DNA from: Streptomyces sp. WZ-12
Lineage (GTDB): Bacteria > Actinomycetota > Actinomycetes > Streptomycetales > Streptomycetaceae
DNA length: 64,000 nt
Direction of reading: 5' to 3'
Assembly: GCF_028898845.1 (NCBI RefSeq)
Contig: NZ_CP118574.1
Coordinates: 3,596,001 to 3,660,000, forward strand
Part shown: piece after piece, positions 44,264 through 52,641 of the stretch
How positions within the stretch are numbered: position 1 is the stretch's first letter
Layout: the number at the start of each line of letters is the position of its first letter
Program-made: the position numbers and the translations under genes
The notes under the pieces: generated by a model
The model's database searches: none
The model's input: only the letters and a program-made list of their open reading frames with translations
What the model was told of the DNA's origin: nothing

Positions 44264-45280
44264 TCACGACAGCAGTTGCCCCCGACGCCCCAGCAGGAAC
44301 TTCTTGAAGGCGGCGACCGGGGGCGTGTCGACCCGGCCGTCGAGCCAGGCGACGCCGATCTCGCGGACGGCGCGCGGTGCGGTGACGGTCAGTTCGGCAA
44401 CGCCCGGGCGGGGGACGGCGGGTGGCGGCAGGAGGGCGACACCCAGGCCGGCGGCGACCAGGCCGCGCAGGGTCTCGGCCTCCTCGCCCTCGAAGGCGAC
44501 GCGCGGGGTGAAGCCGGCCTCGGCGCACAGGGCGTCGGTGATCCGGCGCAGGCCGTAGCCCGGTTCGAGGGTGACGAAGAGTTCGCCGGCCGCCTCCGCC
44601 AGGCGGATCCGCTTGCGGCCGGCCAGCGGGTGGTCGTCCGGGACCACCAGGCGGAGCTTCTGCTCGTCGAGGCGGCGGGCGACCAGGTCCGGGTAGTCCG
44701 GCACCGGGGAGGTCAGGCAGAGGTCGAGGTCGCCGGCGCGGAGGCGTTCGATCATCGCCTCGCCGTAGTTCTGGACGAGTTGGAAGCGGATGCCGGGGTG
44801 GTCGGCGCGGAAGCTGCGGATCAGGGCGGGGACGGTCTCGGAGCCGAGGGTGTGCAGGAAGCCGAAGGCGACCTTGCCGGCGGCCGGGTCGGCGTCGGCG
44901 CGGACGGTGTCGGTGGCGCGCTCCAGGTCGATCAGCGCGCGCTCGGCGGCGGCCCGGAAGGCGTGGCCGGCCGGGGTGAGGGAGAGCGCCCGGCCGTGCC
45001 GGGCGAACAGCGCCACTCCCAGGTCGTCCTCCAGGCGCACCAGGGCGCGACTGAGGGTCGGCTGGGGCATGCCGAGTTCCTGGGCGGCGCGGGTGACGTG
45101 CTCGTGCCGGGCGACGGCGGCGAACTGGGCGAGCCGTGGGGCGAGGGTCCCCGCCCAGGAGTCGGGGCCCAGCCCGGCCGGTTCGGGGGCGGTCGGCGGG
45201 GCGCTACGGAGGCGTTCCGGAATGTCTTTTCTGTTGCGAGCTTGCGACAGAGACGGCTGTGAACTGGGATCATGTGTCAC
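44264..45280 (-). CDS. LysR family transcriptional regulator
   Basis: A 338-residue regulator from GTG 45280, which lies seven bases after CATAAT, a good -10; ATG 45307 is an alternative. After a Ser/Pro/Arg leader of about 45 residues comes the LysR winged helix (LAPRLAQFAAVARHEHVTRAAQELGMPQPTLSRALVRLEDDLG) and a two-lobed effector domain (VAFGFLHTLGSETVPAL, DLCLTSPVPDYPDL, GLGVALLPP). It is divergent from the MFS transporter gene, the usual layout for a LysR and its target. Confidence 0.9.
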   Translation of the reverse strand: MTHDPSSQPSLSQARNRKDIPERLRSAPPTAPEPAGLGPDSWAGTLAPRLAQFAAVARHEHVTRAAQELGMPQPTLSRALVRLEDDLGVALFARHGRALSLTPAGHAFRAAAERALIDLERATDTVRADADPAAGKVAFGFLHTLGSETVPALIRSFRADHPGIRFQLVQNYGEAMIERLRAGDLDLCLTSPVPDYPDLVARRLDEQKLRLVVPDDHPLAGRKRIRLAEAAGELFVTLEPGYGLRRITDALCAEAGFTPRVAFEGEEAETLRGLVAAGLGVALLPPPAVPRPGVAELTVTAPRAVREIGVAWLDGRVDTPPVAAFKKFLLGRRGQLLS

Positions 45281-45301
45281 AGCATCGATTATGTCGTTTT
45301 G

Positions 45302-45316
45302 ATGCATTGGACGCAT
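45302..45316. promoter_or_regulatory. Candidate LysR box between divergent genes
   Basis: ATGC-N7-GCAT in the 63-base gap between the LysR-type and MFS starts, fitting the T-N11-A type of site bound by LysR proteins. It overlaps the likely -35 regions of both promoters. Confidence 0.45.
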
Positions 45317-45343
45317 GAGATGCGATCGTTCTACTTTCGCGCC

Positions 45344-46660
45344 ATGCCTCCCGCTGATACCGGGGCGTCCGTCACCGACCGTGCGGCCGCCTCTCCCCCG
45401 TCGTCCACCGACCCCTCCCCCTCCGCCGCCGTCGACCCCGAGTCCGACAAGCTGCGGCCGGGCGGCCCCGGCTACCGCCGGATGAGCCTCGCCCTCTTCG
45501 CCGCGGGCGTGGCCACCTTCGCCCTGCTGTACTCCACGCAGGCGCTGCTGCCGGCGATCTCCGCCGACCTCAACGTGGCGGCGGACCGCGCCAGTTGGAC
45601 CGTCTCCGCGGCCACCTTCGGACTGGCCCTCGGCGTGATCCCGCTGAGCGCGCTCTCCGAGCGGTTCGGCCGCCGCACGCTGATGACGGCCTCCCTCACC
45701 GTCGCCGCGGCGATCGCCCTGCTGGTGCCGTTCGCCCCCTCCCTCGACGCGCTGATCGCGCTGCGCGCCGTCCAGGGCGTGGCCCTGGCCGGACTGCCGG
45801 CCTCCGCGATGGCGTTCCTGGCGGAGGAAGTGCGCGCGAAGGCGCTGGTGGCGGCGATCGGCCTGTTCGTGGCCGGCAACAGCATCGGCGGGATGTCCGG
45901 GCGGATCGTCACCGGCTGGGTGGCCCAGGCGTGGGGCTGGCGGGCCGCGCTCGGCGCGGTGGGTGCGCTGGCCGTGGTGTGCGCGGTCGCGTTCCGGCTG
46001 CTGGTGCCCAAGGCCCGGCACTTCGCGCCGCGTTCGGTGGGACCGCGGGCGCTGGCCCGCACCCTCGGCGGTCACCTCGCCGACCCGCTCCTGCGCCGCC
46101 TCTACGCCATCGGCGCCCTGTTCATGACGGTCTTCGGCGCGGTCTACACGGTGATCGGCTACCGCCTGGTCGCCGAGCCGTTCAACCTGCCGCAGGGCAT
46201 CGTCGGTTCGATCTTCGTCATCTACCTGGTCGGCACGGTCTCCTCGGCCGCGGCCGGGAAGCTGGTCGGCCGGGTCGGCCGGCGGGGCGCGCTGTACCTG
46301 GCGGTGGGCACCACCGCCGCGGGCCTGCTGCTCACCCTGATCGCCTCGGTGGCCGCGGTGTTGGCGGGCCTGGTCCTGATCACCGCGGGCTTCTTCGCGG
46401 GCCACGCGGTCGCCTCGTCCTCGGTGAGCCGCACCGCCAAGACGGCCCGGGCGCAGGCGTCCGCGCTGTACCAGTGCGCGTACTACCTCGGCAGCAGCCT
46501 GGGCGGCGCGCTCGGCGCCGCGGCCTTCCACGCCGCGGGCTGGTCCGGCACCGTCCTGCTCGGCCTGGCCGCGATGGTCGCCGCCGCCGGCATCACCCTC
46601 TACGCCACCCGCAAGGCGATGGCGGAACGCCGCCTGCCCTCCCTGAGCAAGGCCGCGTAG
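45344..46660 (+). CDS. MFS transporter
   Basis: A 438-residue major facilitator transporter with twelve helices. A charged 45-residue N-terminal leader is followed by SLALFAAGVATFALLYSTQALLPAIS; the loop 2-3 motif is ALSERFGRRTLM. The family resembles the YnfM/AraJ-like group. Substrate unknown; a drug or metabolite exporter is most likely. TACTTT lies six bases before ATG 45344, so the mRNA is probably leaderless. Divergent from the LysR-type gene and closed by a strong terminator. Confidence 0.9.
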   Translation: MPPADTGASVTDRAAASPPSSTDPSPSAAVDPESDKLRPGGPGYRRMSLALFAAGVATFALLYSTQALLPAISADLNVAADRASWTVSAATFGLALGVIPLSALSERFGRRTLMTASLTVAAAIALLVPFAPSLDALIALRAVQGVALAGLPASAMAFLAEEVRAKALVAAIGLFVAGNSIGGMSGRIVTGWVAQAWGWRAALGAVGALAVVCAVAFRLLVPKARHFAPRSVGPRALARTLGGHLADPLLRRLYAIGALFMTVFGAVYTVIGYRLVAEPFNLPQGIVGSIFVIYLVGTVSSAAAGKLVGRVGRRGALYLAVGTTAAGLLLTLIASVAAVLAGLVLITAGFFAGHAVASSSVSRTAKTARAQASALYQCAYYLGSSLGGALGAAAFHAAGWSGTVLLGLAAMVAAAGITLYATRKAMAERRLPSLSKAA

Positions 46661-46704
46661 GCCGCACCACCGGCCGCCCACCCCGCGGCCCCCAAACCGA
46701 AGGG

Positions 46705-46740
46705 CCCGCCCCACCACCTGTCCTGGTGGGGCGGGTTCTT
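46705..46740 (+). terminator. MFS gene terminator
   Basis: A perfect 12-bp stem (46705-46716 with 46724-46735), a seven-base loop and TTCTT after it, 44 bases past the stop codon. Confidence 0.85.
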
Positions 46741-46850
46741 CGCTGTCGTGCGGGCCCGCTACGCCAACGACGCAGTCCGGCCTGAGGCGTTGCGGAACCT
46801 GCCCGGCACACCCTCGCCGACCGCGGTGGGGTCCCCCGTAGGCTGCCCGC

Positions 46851-47492
46851 ATGATCCGTGCTGTGGCGTTCGATGTCGGTGAGACCCTGATCCGGGACGA
46901 CCGCGGGTGGGGCGCCTGGGCCGACTGGCTCGGCGTCGGTCGGCACACGTTGTCCGCCCTGGTCGGCGCGGTGGTGGCGCAGGGGCGGGACAACGCCGAC
47001 GCGCTTCGGCTCGTCCGGCCGGGCCTCGATGTCGAGGCGGAGCGGGCGGCGATGGAGCGGGCCGGCCGGGGCGAGTTCCTGGACGAGACCGACCTGTACC
47101 CCGACGTCCGGCTGTCGCTCGCCGCGCTCCGCGACGCCGGGATGCGCGTGGTCGTGGCGGGCAACCAGACCCGTCGGGCCGGCGCTCTCCTGCGCGCTCT
47201 CGACCTACCGGTGGACGCCGTGGCCGTGTCCGGGGAGTGGGAAGTGGCCAAGCCGGACCCGGACTTCTTCGCCCGCACCGTCGAACTGGCCGGTGTCGAG
47301 CCGGGCGAGGTGCTGTACGTCGGTGATCATCCGCAGAACGACGTGGTGCCGGCGCGCGCCGCTGGGCTGCGCGCGGCACACCTGCGCCGGGGCCCATGGG
47401 GACACCTGTGGGCGGACGACGAGCAGACCTCGACCGCGGACTGGCGGATCGGGAGCCTTGGCGAATTGGTGGACCTGCTGGCGCTTCGGTGA
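46851..47492 (+). CDS. HAD family hydrolase
   Basis: A 213-residue phosphatase-type protein. Motif I AFDVGETLI (Asp nucleophile; the second acid of DxD is Gly as in some haloacid dehalogenase and DxG groups), motif II VVAGNQT, motif III KPDPDFF and motif IV GDHPQND are all present, with a helical cap. The second motif-I acid being replaced by Gly makes the exact activity uncertain. TAGGCT lies six bases before ATG 46851, so it is leaderless. Confidence 0.85.
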   Translation: MIRAVAFDVGETLIRDDRGWGAWADWLGVGRHTLSALVGAVVAQGRDNADALRLVRPGLDVEAERAAMERAGRGEFLDETDLYPDVRLSLAALRDAGMRVVVAGNQTRRAGALLRALDLPVDAVAVSGEWEVAKPDPDFFARTVELAGVEPGEVLYVGDHPQNDVVPARAAGLRAAHLRRGPWGHLWADDEQTSTADWRIGSLGELVDLLALR

Positions 47493-47610
47493 GTCAACTC
47501 GGCAGGCCCGCTGGTTGGTTATGGGGACGGTGTGCAAGCCGTCGGACGGGGTCGAGTCCACGCCGGCCGGGCCGATGTCGATGGCGTGGCTCGACCGGCG
47601 CGGCAGCTCC

Positions 47611-47976
47611 TCACATCAGCGACTTCTCAATGGCCTCGAAGATGTCCGAGTCGGTTTCCCGTTGCCACTCCGGAAGGTCCGACCAGTCGGCCACGTACCC
47701 GGGCTTGGGACTTTCGAAGTGCTTGTACATCTGCGCCGTCCAACTGACGGCGACAAACCGGCCCTTCTGTTCCCGCGAGAGTCGCGCCGCATGCCCCTCG
47801 CTCACGGCGAGGAAATGGCGAACCTGGTCGTACACCGCGCCCGCAGCCTGCCGCTCCCAGTCCGGGGTTTCTTCCCAGGGTGTCACATAGCCCGCCTTTG
47901 GCTCACCGGGGAAGTTTTCGCGCACCCCCGCGATCCACGCCTCCCGGAACACCCTCGCGCCATCTTGCTGCGACAC
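47611..47976 (-). CDS. Hypothetical protein coupled to an XRE regulator
   Basis: About 121 residues from GTG 47976, eight bases after GAAAGGGG; an in-frame GTG at 48003 overlaps the upstream stop but lacks a ribosome-binding site. The protein is soluble and rich in aromatic residues: REAWIAGVRENFPG, VTPWEETPDWERQAAGAVYDQVR, RFVAVSWTAQMYKHFE, DLPEWQRETD. Two WEE/WSDLPEWQ-type segments suggest an internal repeat. I recall similar proteins in other Streptomyces but no function. It is the last gene of the XRE/TPR operon and convergent with the HAD gene. Confidence 0.65.
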   Translation of the reverse strand: MSQQDGARVFREAWIAGVRENFPGEPKAGYVTPWEETPDWERQAAGAVYDQVRHFLAVSEGHAARLSREQKGRFVAVSWTAQMYKHFESPKPGYVADWSDLPEWQRETDSDIFEAIEKSLM

Positions 47977-47999
47977 TCTTGCCCCTTTCTCAACGCCTC

Positions 48000-49241
48000 T
48001 CACAGGGCGCTGATTTCAGCGTTCAATTCGACAACTCGACGATTTCGTCGGCAGGTTCTCAGGTCTCCCTGTAGAGCCTGGAGCCTGCGGGCGATATATC
48101 CTGAGCCCGATTGCTTGGCCAAGCGGAGAGCTTCGCCGCCGTACGTCACGACTTGCTCCGCATCACGGCGTTTCGCGCCAACTGCCGCGAGGTCCACGAG
48201 AACCGCACCGCGGCGCCGGAATGACTGCCCTTGGGACAACGTCTTCGATTCGAGGGCGCGCCTCAGCGTCTCCTCGGCAAGGTCCAGCCGCCCGAGCTGC
48301 GCATAGCGTGCCCCTCGTTCCTCCGCGAGTCGCGAGCCGTCGAATCGAAGCCATCCACCTGGGTGGACCGGCATGGCCAGGTCGGCTACCCGCTGCGCTT
48401 CACCAAGAGCCTTTTCGCAGGCACCGAGGTCCTGCAGTCCGGCATACACCTCAGCCTGCACCGAGGCGACCCAATGGCGGGTCGACAACGCACTGTCGCC
48501 ACGCTTGGCAACGCGCCGCGCGATGTCCAGCGTTTCCGCGGCCTCCGCGTAACGCCGTTCGTAGACATCGACGTAGGCGTGACGGACGAGCGCGCAGGCC
48601 CACAGATCGAACGCCCTGGCGTGACTGCTGGCCTCTGCCGCGAGGGCGTAGGACGCGGCAGCGTCGGTGTAGCGATTGCCGTCGAATGAGAGCTCTCCGA
48701 AGAGTTGGAACAGGTCGCCCGCGGCTTCGTACAGACCGCCCACCCGGCTCGATTCCTTGAGCGCTTCGTTCAGAGCACCGAGCTGATCCTTCACAACGGT
48801 GTTCACGGAGCTTTTGGAACGCGCCAGTTGATAGACCTGCCACAGATGACCATTCATGAGGCGAAAGTCTTCGGCCGAGCCCCGGGAGGCCACCTCCGCT
48901 ATCGCGTCGGCATCATCGGGTGCCAGCGCCGTCAAGGAGCCTGCCACCACCATGATGCGGAGAAACTCGCGTCGGATCATGTCGTCGATTCCCTCAGAGC
49001 CGTGTCGGTCGCATGGCGGCGACGCGGTGCACTCCGGGAAGTCTGCTGGCGGCGGAGTCAGCAATGCGTCGAGTTCTGCGAGGCCAAGTTGCAACGCCTC
49101 GGCCATTTTGGGCCGGTAAACCGCCTCGGGCGTCGTTTCTCCGCGGTCCCAGCGCCCGACCGTTGTGCGATCGACGCCGACTACGGCGGCAAAGCGCTCC
49201 TGACTGTAGCCCATGACTTTTCTGCGTTCAGCGAGGCCCAC
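48000..49241 (-). CDS. XRE-family regulator with TPR-like repeats
   Basis: A 413-residue regulator. The N-terminal helix-turn-helix (about 2-60: ERRKVMGYSQERFAAVVGVDRTTVGRWDRG) is followed by a linker and a TPR-type helical region (about 130-400) with repeats such as AAASYALAAEASSHARAFDLWA and AEETLRRALESKTL. The order resembles the first accessory regulator at 24864, though they are not close copies. GTG 49241 has GGAGG four bases upstream. It is divergent from a short peptide gene, a small protein gene and a radical SAM gene and probably controls them. Confidence 0.82.
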   Translation of the reverse strand: MGLAERRKVMGYSQERFAAVVGVDRTTVGRWDRGETTPEAVYRPKMAEALQLGLAELDALLTPPPADFPECTASPPCDRHGSEGIDDMIRREFLRIMVVAGSLTALAPDDADAIAEVASRGSAEDFRLMNGHLWQVYQLARSKSSVNTVVKDQLGALNEALKESSRVGGLYEAAGDLFQLFGELSFDGNRYTDAAASYALAAEASSHARAFDLWACALVRHAYVDVYERRYAEAAETLDIARRVAKRGDSALSTRHWVASVQAEVYAGLQDLGACEKALGEAQRVADLAMPVHPGGWLRFDGSRLAEERGARYAQLGRLDLAEETLRRALESKTLSQGQSFRRRGAVLVDLAAVGAKRRDAEQVVTYGGEALRLAKQSGSGYIARRLQALQGDLRTCRRNRRVVELNAEISAL

Positions 49242-49261
49242 CCCGGCCTCCTTCCCCGCTT

Positions 49262-49271
49262 GACCAAGGTC
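49262..49271. promoter_or_regulatory. Candidate operator at the XRE/TPR promoter
   Basis: GACC-AA-GGTC, a perfect short palindrome 21 bases upstream of the regulator start. Its place and symmetry suggest autoregulation; a ten-base site alone is weak evidence. Confidence 0.3.
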
Positions 49272-49450
49272 CTACCCACGTGGCGCATCCATGCATCGCA
49301 GGTGCGTCAAGGGTGCCGCACGGATGCCGTGGATCGCAGCGGTTGGCAGGGGTTGGCTGGGGGTGTTCACCGGGCCAGCGCCCGGGACGGGCGGCCCGGC
49401 GCTTTCTCAACCCGCGCTGAAGGGCAGCAGGGCATCAACTAGGAGGCTCC

Positions 49451-49495
49451 ATGGACGTCATGACCCTTGCGGTGTACCGGGTGGGCCCGCGATGA
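49451..49495 (+). CDS. 14-residue ORF, candidate minimal precursor peptide
   Basis: ATG 49451 follows an almost ideal AGGAGG four bases upstream, and the frame reads MDVMTLAVYRVGPR and stops. The TGA overlaps the ATG of the next gene (ATGA), so translation is coupled. A peptide this short with a perfect start signal next to a radical SAM/SPASM-like enzyme could be a substrate, with Tyr and Arg as plausible modification sites. The alternative is a leader peptide that only drives translation of the next gene. I do not recognise the peptide from a described family. Confidence 0.5.
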   Translation: MDVMTLAVYRVGPR

Positions 49496-49698
49496 CGGAA
49501 CCGACGCGCTACTCAGCGAGGCCGCTTGAGCTGCCCATCGACGGGTGGCTGTACGAGGCTCGTCCGGTGCCCGGGTGCCGTGTTTGCGCGGCCCTGAGCA
49601 ACGAGCGGGACAGGGCACTGGAAGCGCGGGACGAGAAGAAGCTGTTCGAGGTCAGCCGGGAAATCCGTAGTCACCCGCACGGGCGGAGGAATCCCTGA
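49492..49698 (+). CDS. 68-residue small protein in the radical SAM operon
   Basis: A 68-residue protein: TRYSARPLELPIDGWLYEARPVPGCRVCAALSNERDRA, then a charged helix and HPHGRR. CRVC is a possible metal-binding pair. It starts inside the stop of the 14-codon ORF (ATGA) and is in the same operon as the radical SAM gene 122 bases downstream. It could be a precursor, a carrier or recognition protein; I recall similar small proteins in other actinobacteria but no function. Confidence 0.65.
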   Translation: MTEPTRYSARPLELPIDGWLYEARPVPGCRVCAALSNERDRALEARDEKKLFEVSREIRSHPHGRRNP

Positions 49699-49820
49699 GC
49701 ACACCCCGCCCGGCACCTCGACGAACGAGCAACTGACCTGTCCTCGCCGGCGATTGACGAAGCACCGGGCGCGCTCCCCTGCGCGTGACCTAAGAAGACC
49801 CCTACCCGTAGGAAGAGTCC

Positions 49821-50807
49821 ATGCCCTTACTGCCACGCGCCCTTGCGCCGCTGGGCCCGCAATTCGCCTGGCTGGAGATCACCGGTTTCTGCAACCTCCG
49901 GTGTCGCCAGTGCTATGCCGACTCCTCGCCCGAGGGGAATCACGGCATCATGACCGACGACGACTGGTTCCGCGTCCTCGACGAACTCGCCGCCCTGCAC
50001 GTCCGAGACGTGCAGTTCATCGGCGGGGAACCCACTCTCCACCCGAGCCTTCCCTCGTACCTCCGCCACGCCCGGCGGCACCGGATGCGCATCGAGGTGT
50101 TCAGCAACCTCACCCACCTCACCGACGACGTTTGGGAGGCACTGCAACTCCCGGGCGTCCGACTGGCGTTCAGCTACTACTCGGATGAGGGCAGCGATCA
50201 CGACGACGTGACCGAGAACCGCGGATCCCACGCCCGTACGCGCGCCAACATCGAGAAGGCCAGGGCCCTGGGGATCCCCATGAGGGGCAGCGTGATCAAC
50301 GTCCTGCAAGGGCAACGTGTCATCGAGGCCCGCCGCGACCTGCTGGACATCGGGCTGCGCGATGTCAGGACGGACAGGCTCAGGCCCTTCGGACGCGGAG
50401 CCGACGGCGCCGGCCCGGACGTCGCCAAGCTCTGTGGACGCTGCGGGCGCAACAAGTTCGCCATCGGCCCGGACGGAGGCGTCTGGCCCTGCGTCTTCGC
50501 CCGCTGGATGATGGTCGGCAACGTCCGCGAACAGGGCCTCGCCTCGATCTACAACGGCGCCGCGATGCAAGGCGCCCGCGCAGAACTCGCCCGGGTGTTC
50601 CCGGACACGGCGCCAACCGCCAACAGCCCTAGTTGCCTGCCCGATTGCAACCCGTCGTTCGACACCTGCTCGCCGCAGCTCGCCTGCGCTCCGGACGCCG
50701 CATGCGGGCCGACGGAGGACGGTTCGGACGAACTCGCGGAGCCGATCGGGTCCCCGCACCGCTCGGTGCGTTACGGCGACCCTCGTATCGCAGGTACGGA
50801 CTGCTGA
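49821..50807 (+). CDS. Radical SAM/SPASM-like enzyme, candidate peptide modifier
   Basis: A 328-residue radical SAM enzyme. The 4Fe-4S motif CxxxCxxC is Cys24, Cys28, Cys31 (GFCNLRCRQCY), with VQFIGGEPTLHP for SAM. A SPASM-like C-terminal region has Cys205 and Cys208 (LCGRCGRNKFAIGPDGGVWPC) and Cys224, and then a cluster at 272-295 (CLPDCNPSFDTCSPQLACAPDAAC) that could hold further Fe-S clusters. SPASM radical SAM enzymes modify ribosomal peptides. It is in line with the 14-codon ORF and the 68-residue protein, and divergent from an XRE/TPR regulator. GGAAGAG precedes ATG 49821. Confidence 0.85.
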   Translation: MPLLPRALAPLGPQFAWLEITGFCNLRCRQCYADSSPEGNHGIMTDDDWFRVLDELAALHVRDVQFIGGEPTLHPSLPSYLRHARRHRMRIEVFSNLTHLTDDVWEALQLPGVRLAFSYYSDEGSDHDDVTENRGSHARTRANIEKARALGIPMRGSVINVLQGQRVIEARRDLLDIGLRDVRTDRLRPFGRGADGAGPDVAKLCGRCGRNKFAIGPDGGVWPCVFARWMMVGNVREQGLASIYNGAAMQGARAELARVFPDTAPTANSPSCLPDCNPSFDTCSPQLACAPDAACGPTEDGSDELAEPIGSPHRSVRYGDPRIAGTDC

Positions 50808-50906
50808 CCGGCCGCGCCAACAGGGGAACCTCCGGTGGAGGGGTGAGCGCGGCCGCAGGTGCGAGTAGCGTGACAGCGCTCCCGCCCCCGCACTACGGAG
50901 ATGCCC

Positions 50907-51260
50907 ATGAGCGCCACCGCGTCCGACCTCTACTCGTCCCGCCGCGACACGTACGCCGCGTTCTTGAGCGCCGCCGACGCCGAGTCGTCGGTGTGCTGGC
51001 GGAAGGCCGACGGCCAGTATCCGAGCCCGGACGCGGCGCGAGAGGCCCACGACGCCGCCTACGCGGTCACCCGAGACGTCTTCAACCGGATCCTCATCGA
51101 GCCGGTCGGGCCGCACAAAGAGGCGCAGGCCGTCATCGAGCGGATCCGGCTCCTTGGACGGGCCGGCAAGGACGAGCAGGACTGGGTGGCGTTCAAGAGG
51201 GCTCGGGAGGTCTTCGTCGAGGCCGCCCGCGCTTGCCTCACGGAAACCCTGGCCGGGTAG
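50907..51260 (+). CDS. Hypothetical protein downstream of the radical SAM gene
   Basis: A 117-residue, all-helical soluble protein from ATG 50907, which has GGAG six bases upstream (ATG 50901 would overlap it). It has VCWRKADGQYPSPDAAREAHDAAYAVTRDVFNRI and an ordered C-terminal helix. No known domain. It may belong to the accessory locus with the radical SAM gene or stand alone; a terminator follows. Confidence 0.65.
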   Translation: MSATASDLYSSRRDTYAAFLSAADAESSVCWRKADGQYPSPDAAREAHDAAYAVTRDVFNRILIEPVGPHKEAQAVIERIRLLGRAGKDEQDWVAFKRAREVFVEAARACLTETLAG

Positions 51261-51298
51261 GGAGCAGGAAGCTGAGCCCACGAACGGCCTCGGCGGAG

Positions 51299-51321
51299 CC
51301 CCGCCGGTGGATCCGGCGGGG
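51299..51321. terminator. Terminator between convergent genes
   Basis: A perfect 9-bp stem, CCCCGCCGG with CCGGCGGGG, around TGGAT, between the end of the 50907 gene and the end of deoA. Confidence 0.75.
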
Positions 51322-51335
51322 TCCCGCGTAGCGCG

Positions 51336-52613
51336 TCAGCCGATCCGCCCCAGCACCACCGGCCGTGCCTCGAACGTCGCGTGCGACGGGCCGACCTCCA
51401 CCCCGCCCTCCAGCGCCGCGAGGGCGTAGTCGAACTTTTCCGGGGTGTCGGTGTGGAGGGTGAGGAGGGGCTGGCCGGCGGTGACCTGGTCGCCGGGCTT
51501 GGCGTGGAGTTCGATGCCGGCGCCGGCCTGCACCGGGTCTTCCTTGCGGGCGCGGCCGGCGCCCAGGCGCCAGGCGGCGAGGCCGACGGCGTAGGCGTCG
51601 AGGGCCGTCAGGACGCCGGTGGCGGGGGCGGGGACGACGTGGGTTTCGCGGGCGGTCGGGAGCGTGGCGTCGGGGTCGCCGCCCTGGGCGGTGATCATGC
51701 GGCGCCAGTGGTCCATGGCGGAGCCGTCGGCGAGGGCCTTGGCCGGGTCGGCGTCCTTCAGGCCGGCCGCGTCGAGCATCTCGCGGGCCAGCGCGAGGGT
51801 CAGGTCGATGACGTCCTGCGGGCCGCCGCCGGCCAACACCTCGACGGATTCGCGGACTTCGAGGGCGTTGCCGGCGGTCAGGCCGAGGGGGGTGGACATG
51901 TCGGTGAGGAGGGCGACCGTCTTGACGCCGTGGTCGGTGCCCAACCCGACCATGGTGGAGGCGAGTTCGCGGGCGTCGTCGAGGTGCTTCATGAAGGCGC
52001 CGGAGCCGACCTTGACGTCCAGGACGAGGGAGCCGGTGCCCTCGGCGATCTTCTTGGACATGATCGAGGAGGCGATGAGGGGGATGGACTCCACGGTGCC
52101 GGTGACGTCGCGGAGGGCGTAGAGCTTCTTGTCGGCGGGGGCGAGGCCGTCGCCGGCGGCGCAGATGACCGAGCCGACGGTGCTCAGGACGTCGAGCATC
52201 TCGGCATTGGAGAGCTGGGCGCGCCAGCCGGGGATGGATTCGAGCTTGTCGAGGGTGCCGCCGGTGTGGCCGAGGCCGCGGCCGGAGAGCTGCGGGACGG
52301 CGGCGCCGCAGGCGGCGACCAGCGGGGCGAGCGGGAGGGTGATCTTGTCGCCGACGCCGCCGGTGGAGTGCTTGTCGGCGGTGGGGCGGGCGAGGGAGGA
52401 GAAGTCCATCCGCTCGCCGGAGGAGATCATGGCGGCGGTCCAACGGGCGATCTCCGCACGGTTCATGCCGTTGAGGTAGATGGCCATCGCCAGGGACGAC
52501 ATCTGTTCGTGGGCGACCTCGCCGCGGGTGTAGGCGTCGATGACCCAGTCGATCTGTTCCGGGGTCAGCTCGCCGCGGTCGCGCTTGGTACGGATGACGG
52601 AGATGACGTCCAT
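51336..52613 (-). CDS. deoA: Thymidine phosphorylase
   Basis: A 425-residue pyrimidine nucleoside phosphorylase that splits thymidine or deoxyuridine to base and deoxyribose-1-phosphate. Signatures: KHSTGGVGDKITLPLAPLVAACGAAVPQLSGRGLGHTGGTLDKLE, and the C-terminal domain (about 335-425). AAGGAA stands upstream of the ATG. It is the last gene of the nucleoside uptake operon and may also have its own promoter: a 10-of-12 copy of the palindrome lies at 52678, and a perfect hairpin at 52642-52664 separates it from cdd. Confidence 0.93.
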   Translation of the reverse strand: MDVISVIRTKRDRGELTPEQIDWVIDAYTRGEVAHEQMSSLAMAIYLNGMNRAEIARWTAAMISSGERMDFSSLARPTADKHSTGGVGDKITLPLAPLVAACGAAVPQLSGRGLGHTGGTLDKLESIPGWRAQLSNAEMLDVLSTVGSVICAAGDGLAPADKKLYALRDVTGTVESIPLIASSIMSKKIAEGTGSLVLDVKVGSGAFMKHLDDARELASTMVGLGTDHGVKTVALLTDMSTPLGLTAGNALEVRESVEVLAGGGPQDVIDLTLALAREMLDAAGLKDADPAKALADGSAMDHWRRMITAQGGDPDATLPTARETHVVPAPATGVLTALDAYAVGLAAWRLGAGRARKEDPVQAGAGIELHAKPGDQVTAGQPLLTLHTDTPEKFDYALAALEGGVEVGPSHATFEARPVVLGRIG

Positions 52614-52641
52614 GGGTGGGTTCCTTTCGCACGGGCAGGCC

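Noticed and set aside
44264..47278. One 1004-residue minus-strand protein covering LysR and MFS regions
   Set aside because: Only the last third shows a LysR protein; the rest is antisense to the MFS and HAD genes and has no conserved residues.
49801..49811. CTACCCGTAG upstream of the radical SAM gene as a sixth operator
   Set aside because: Core differs (CCC for GCG), it lies in an operon and overlaps the ribosome-binding region; probably chance.
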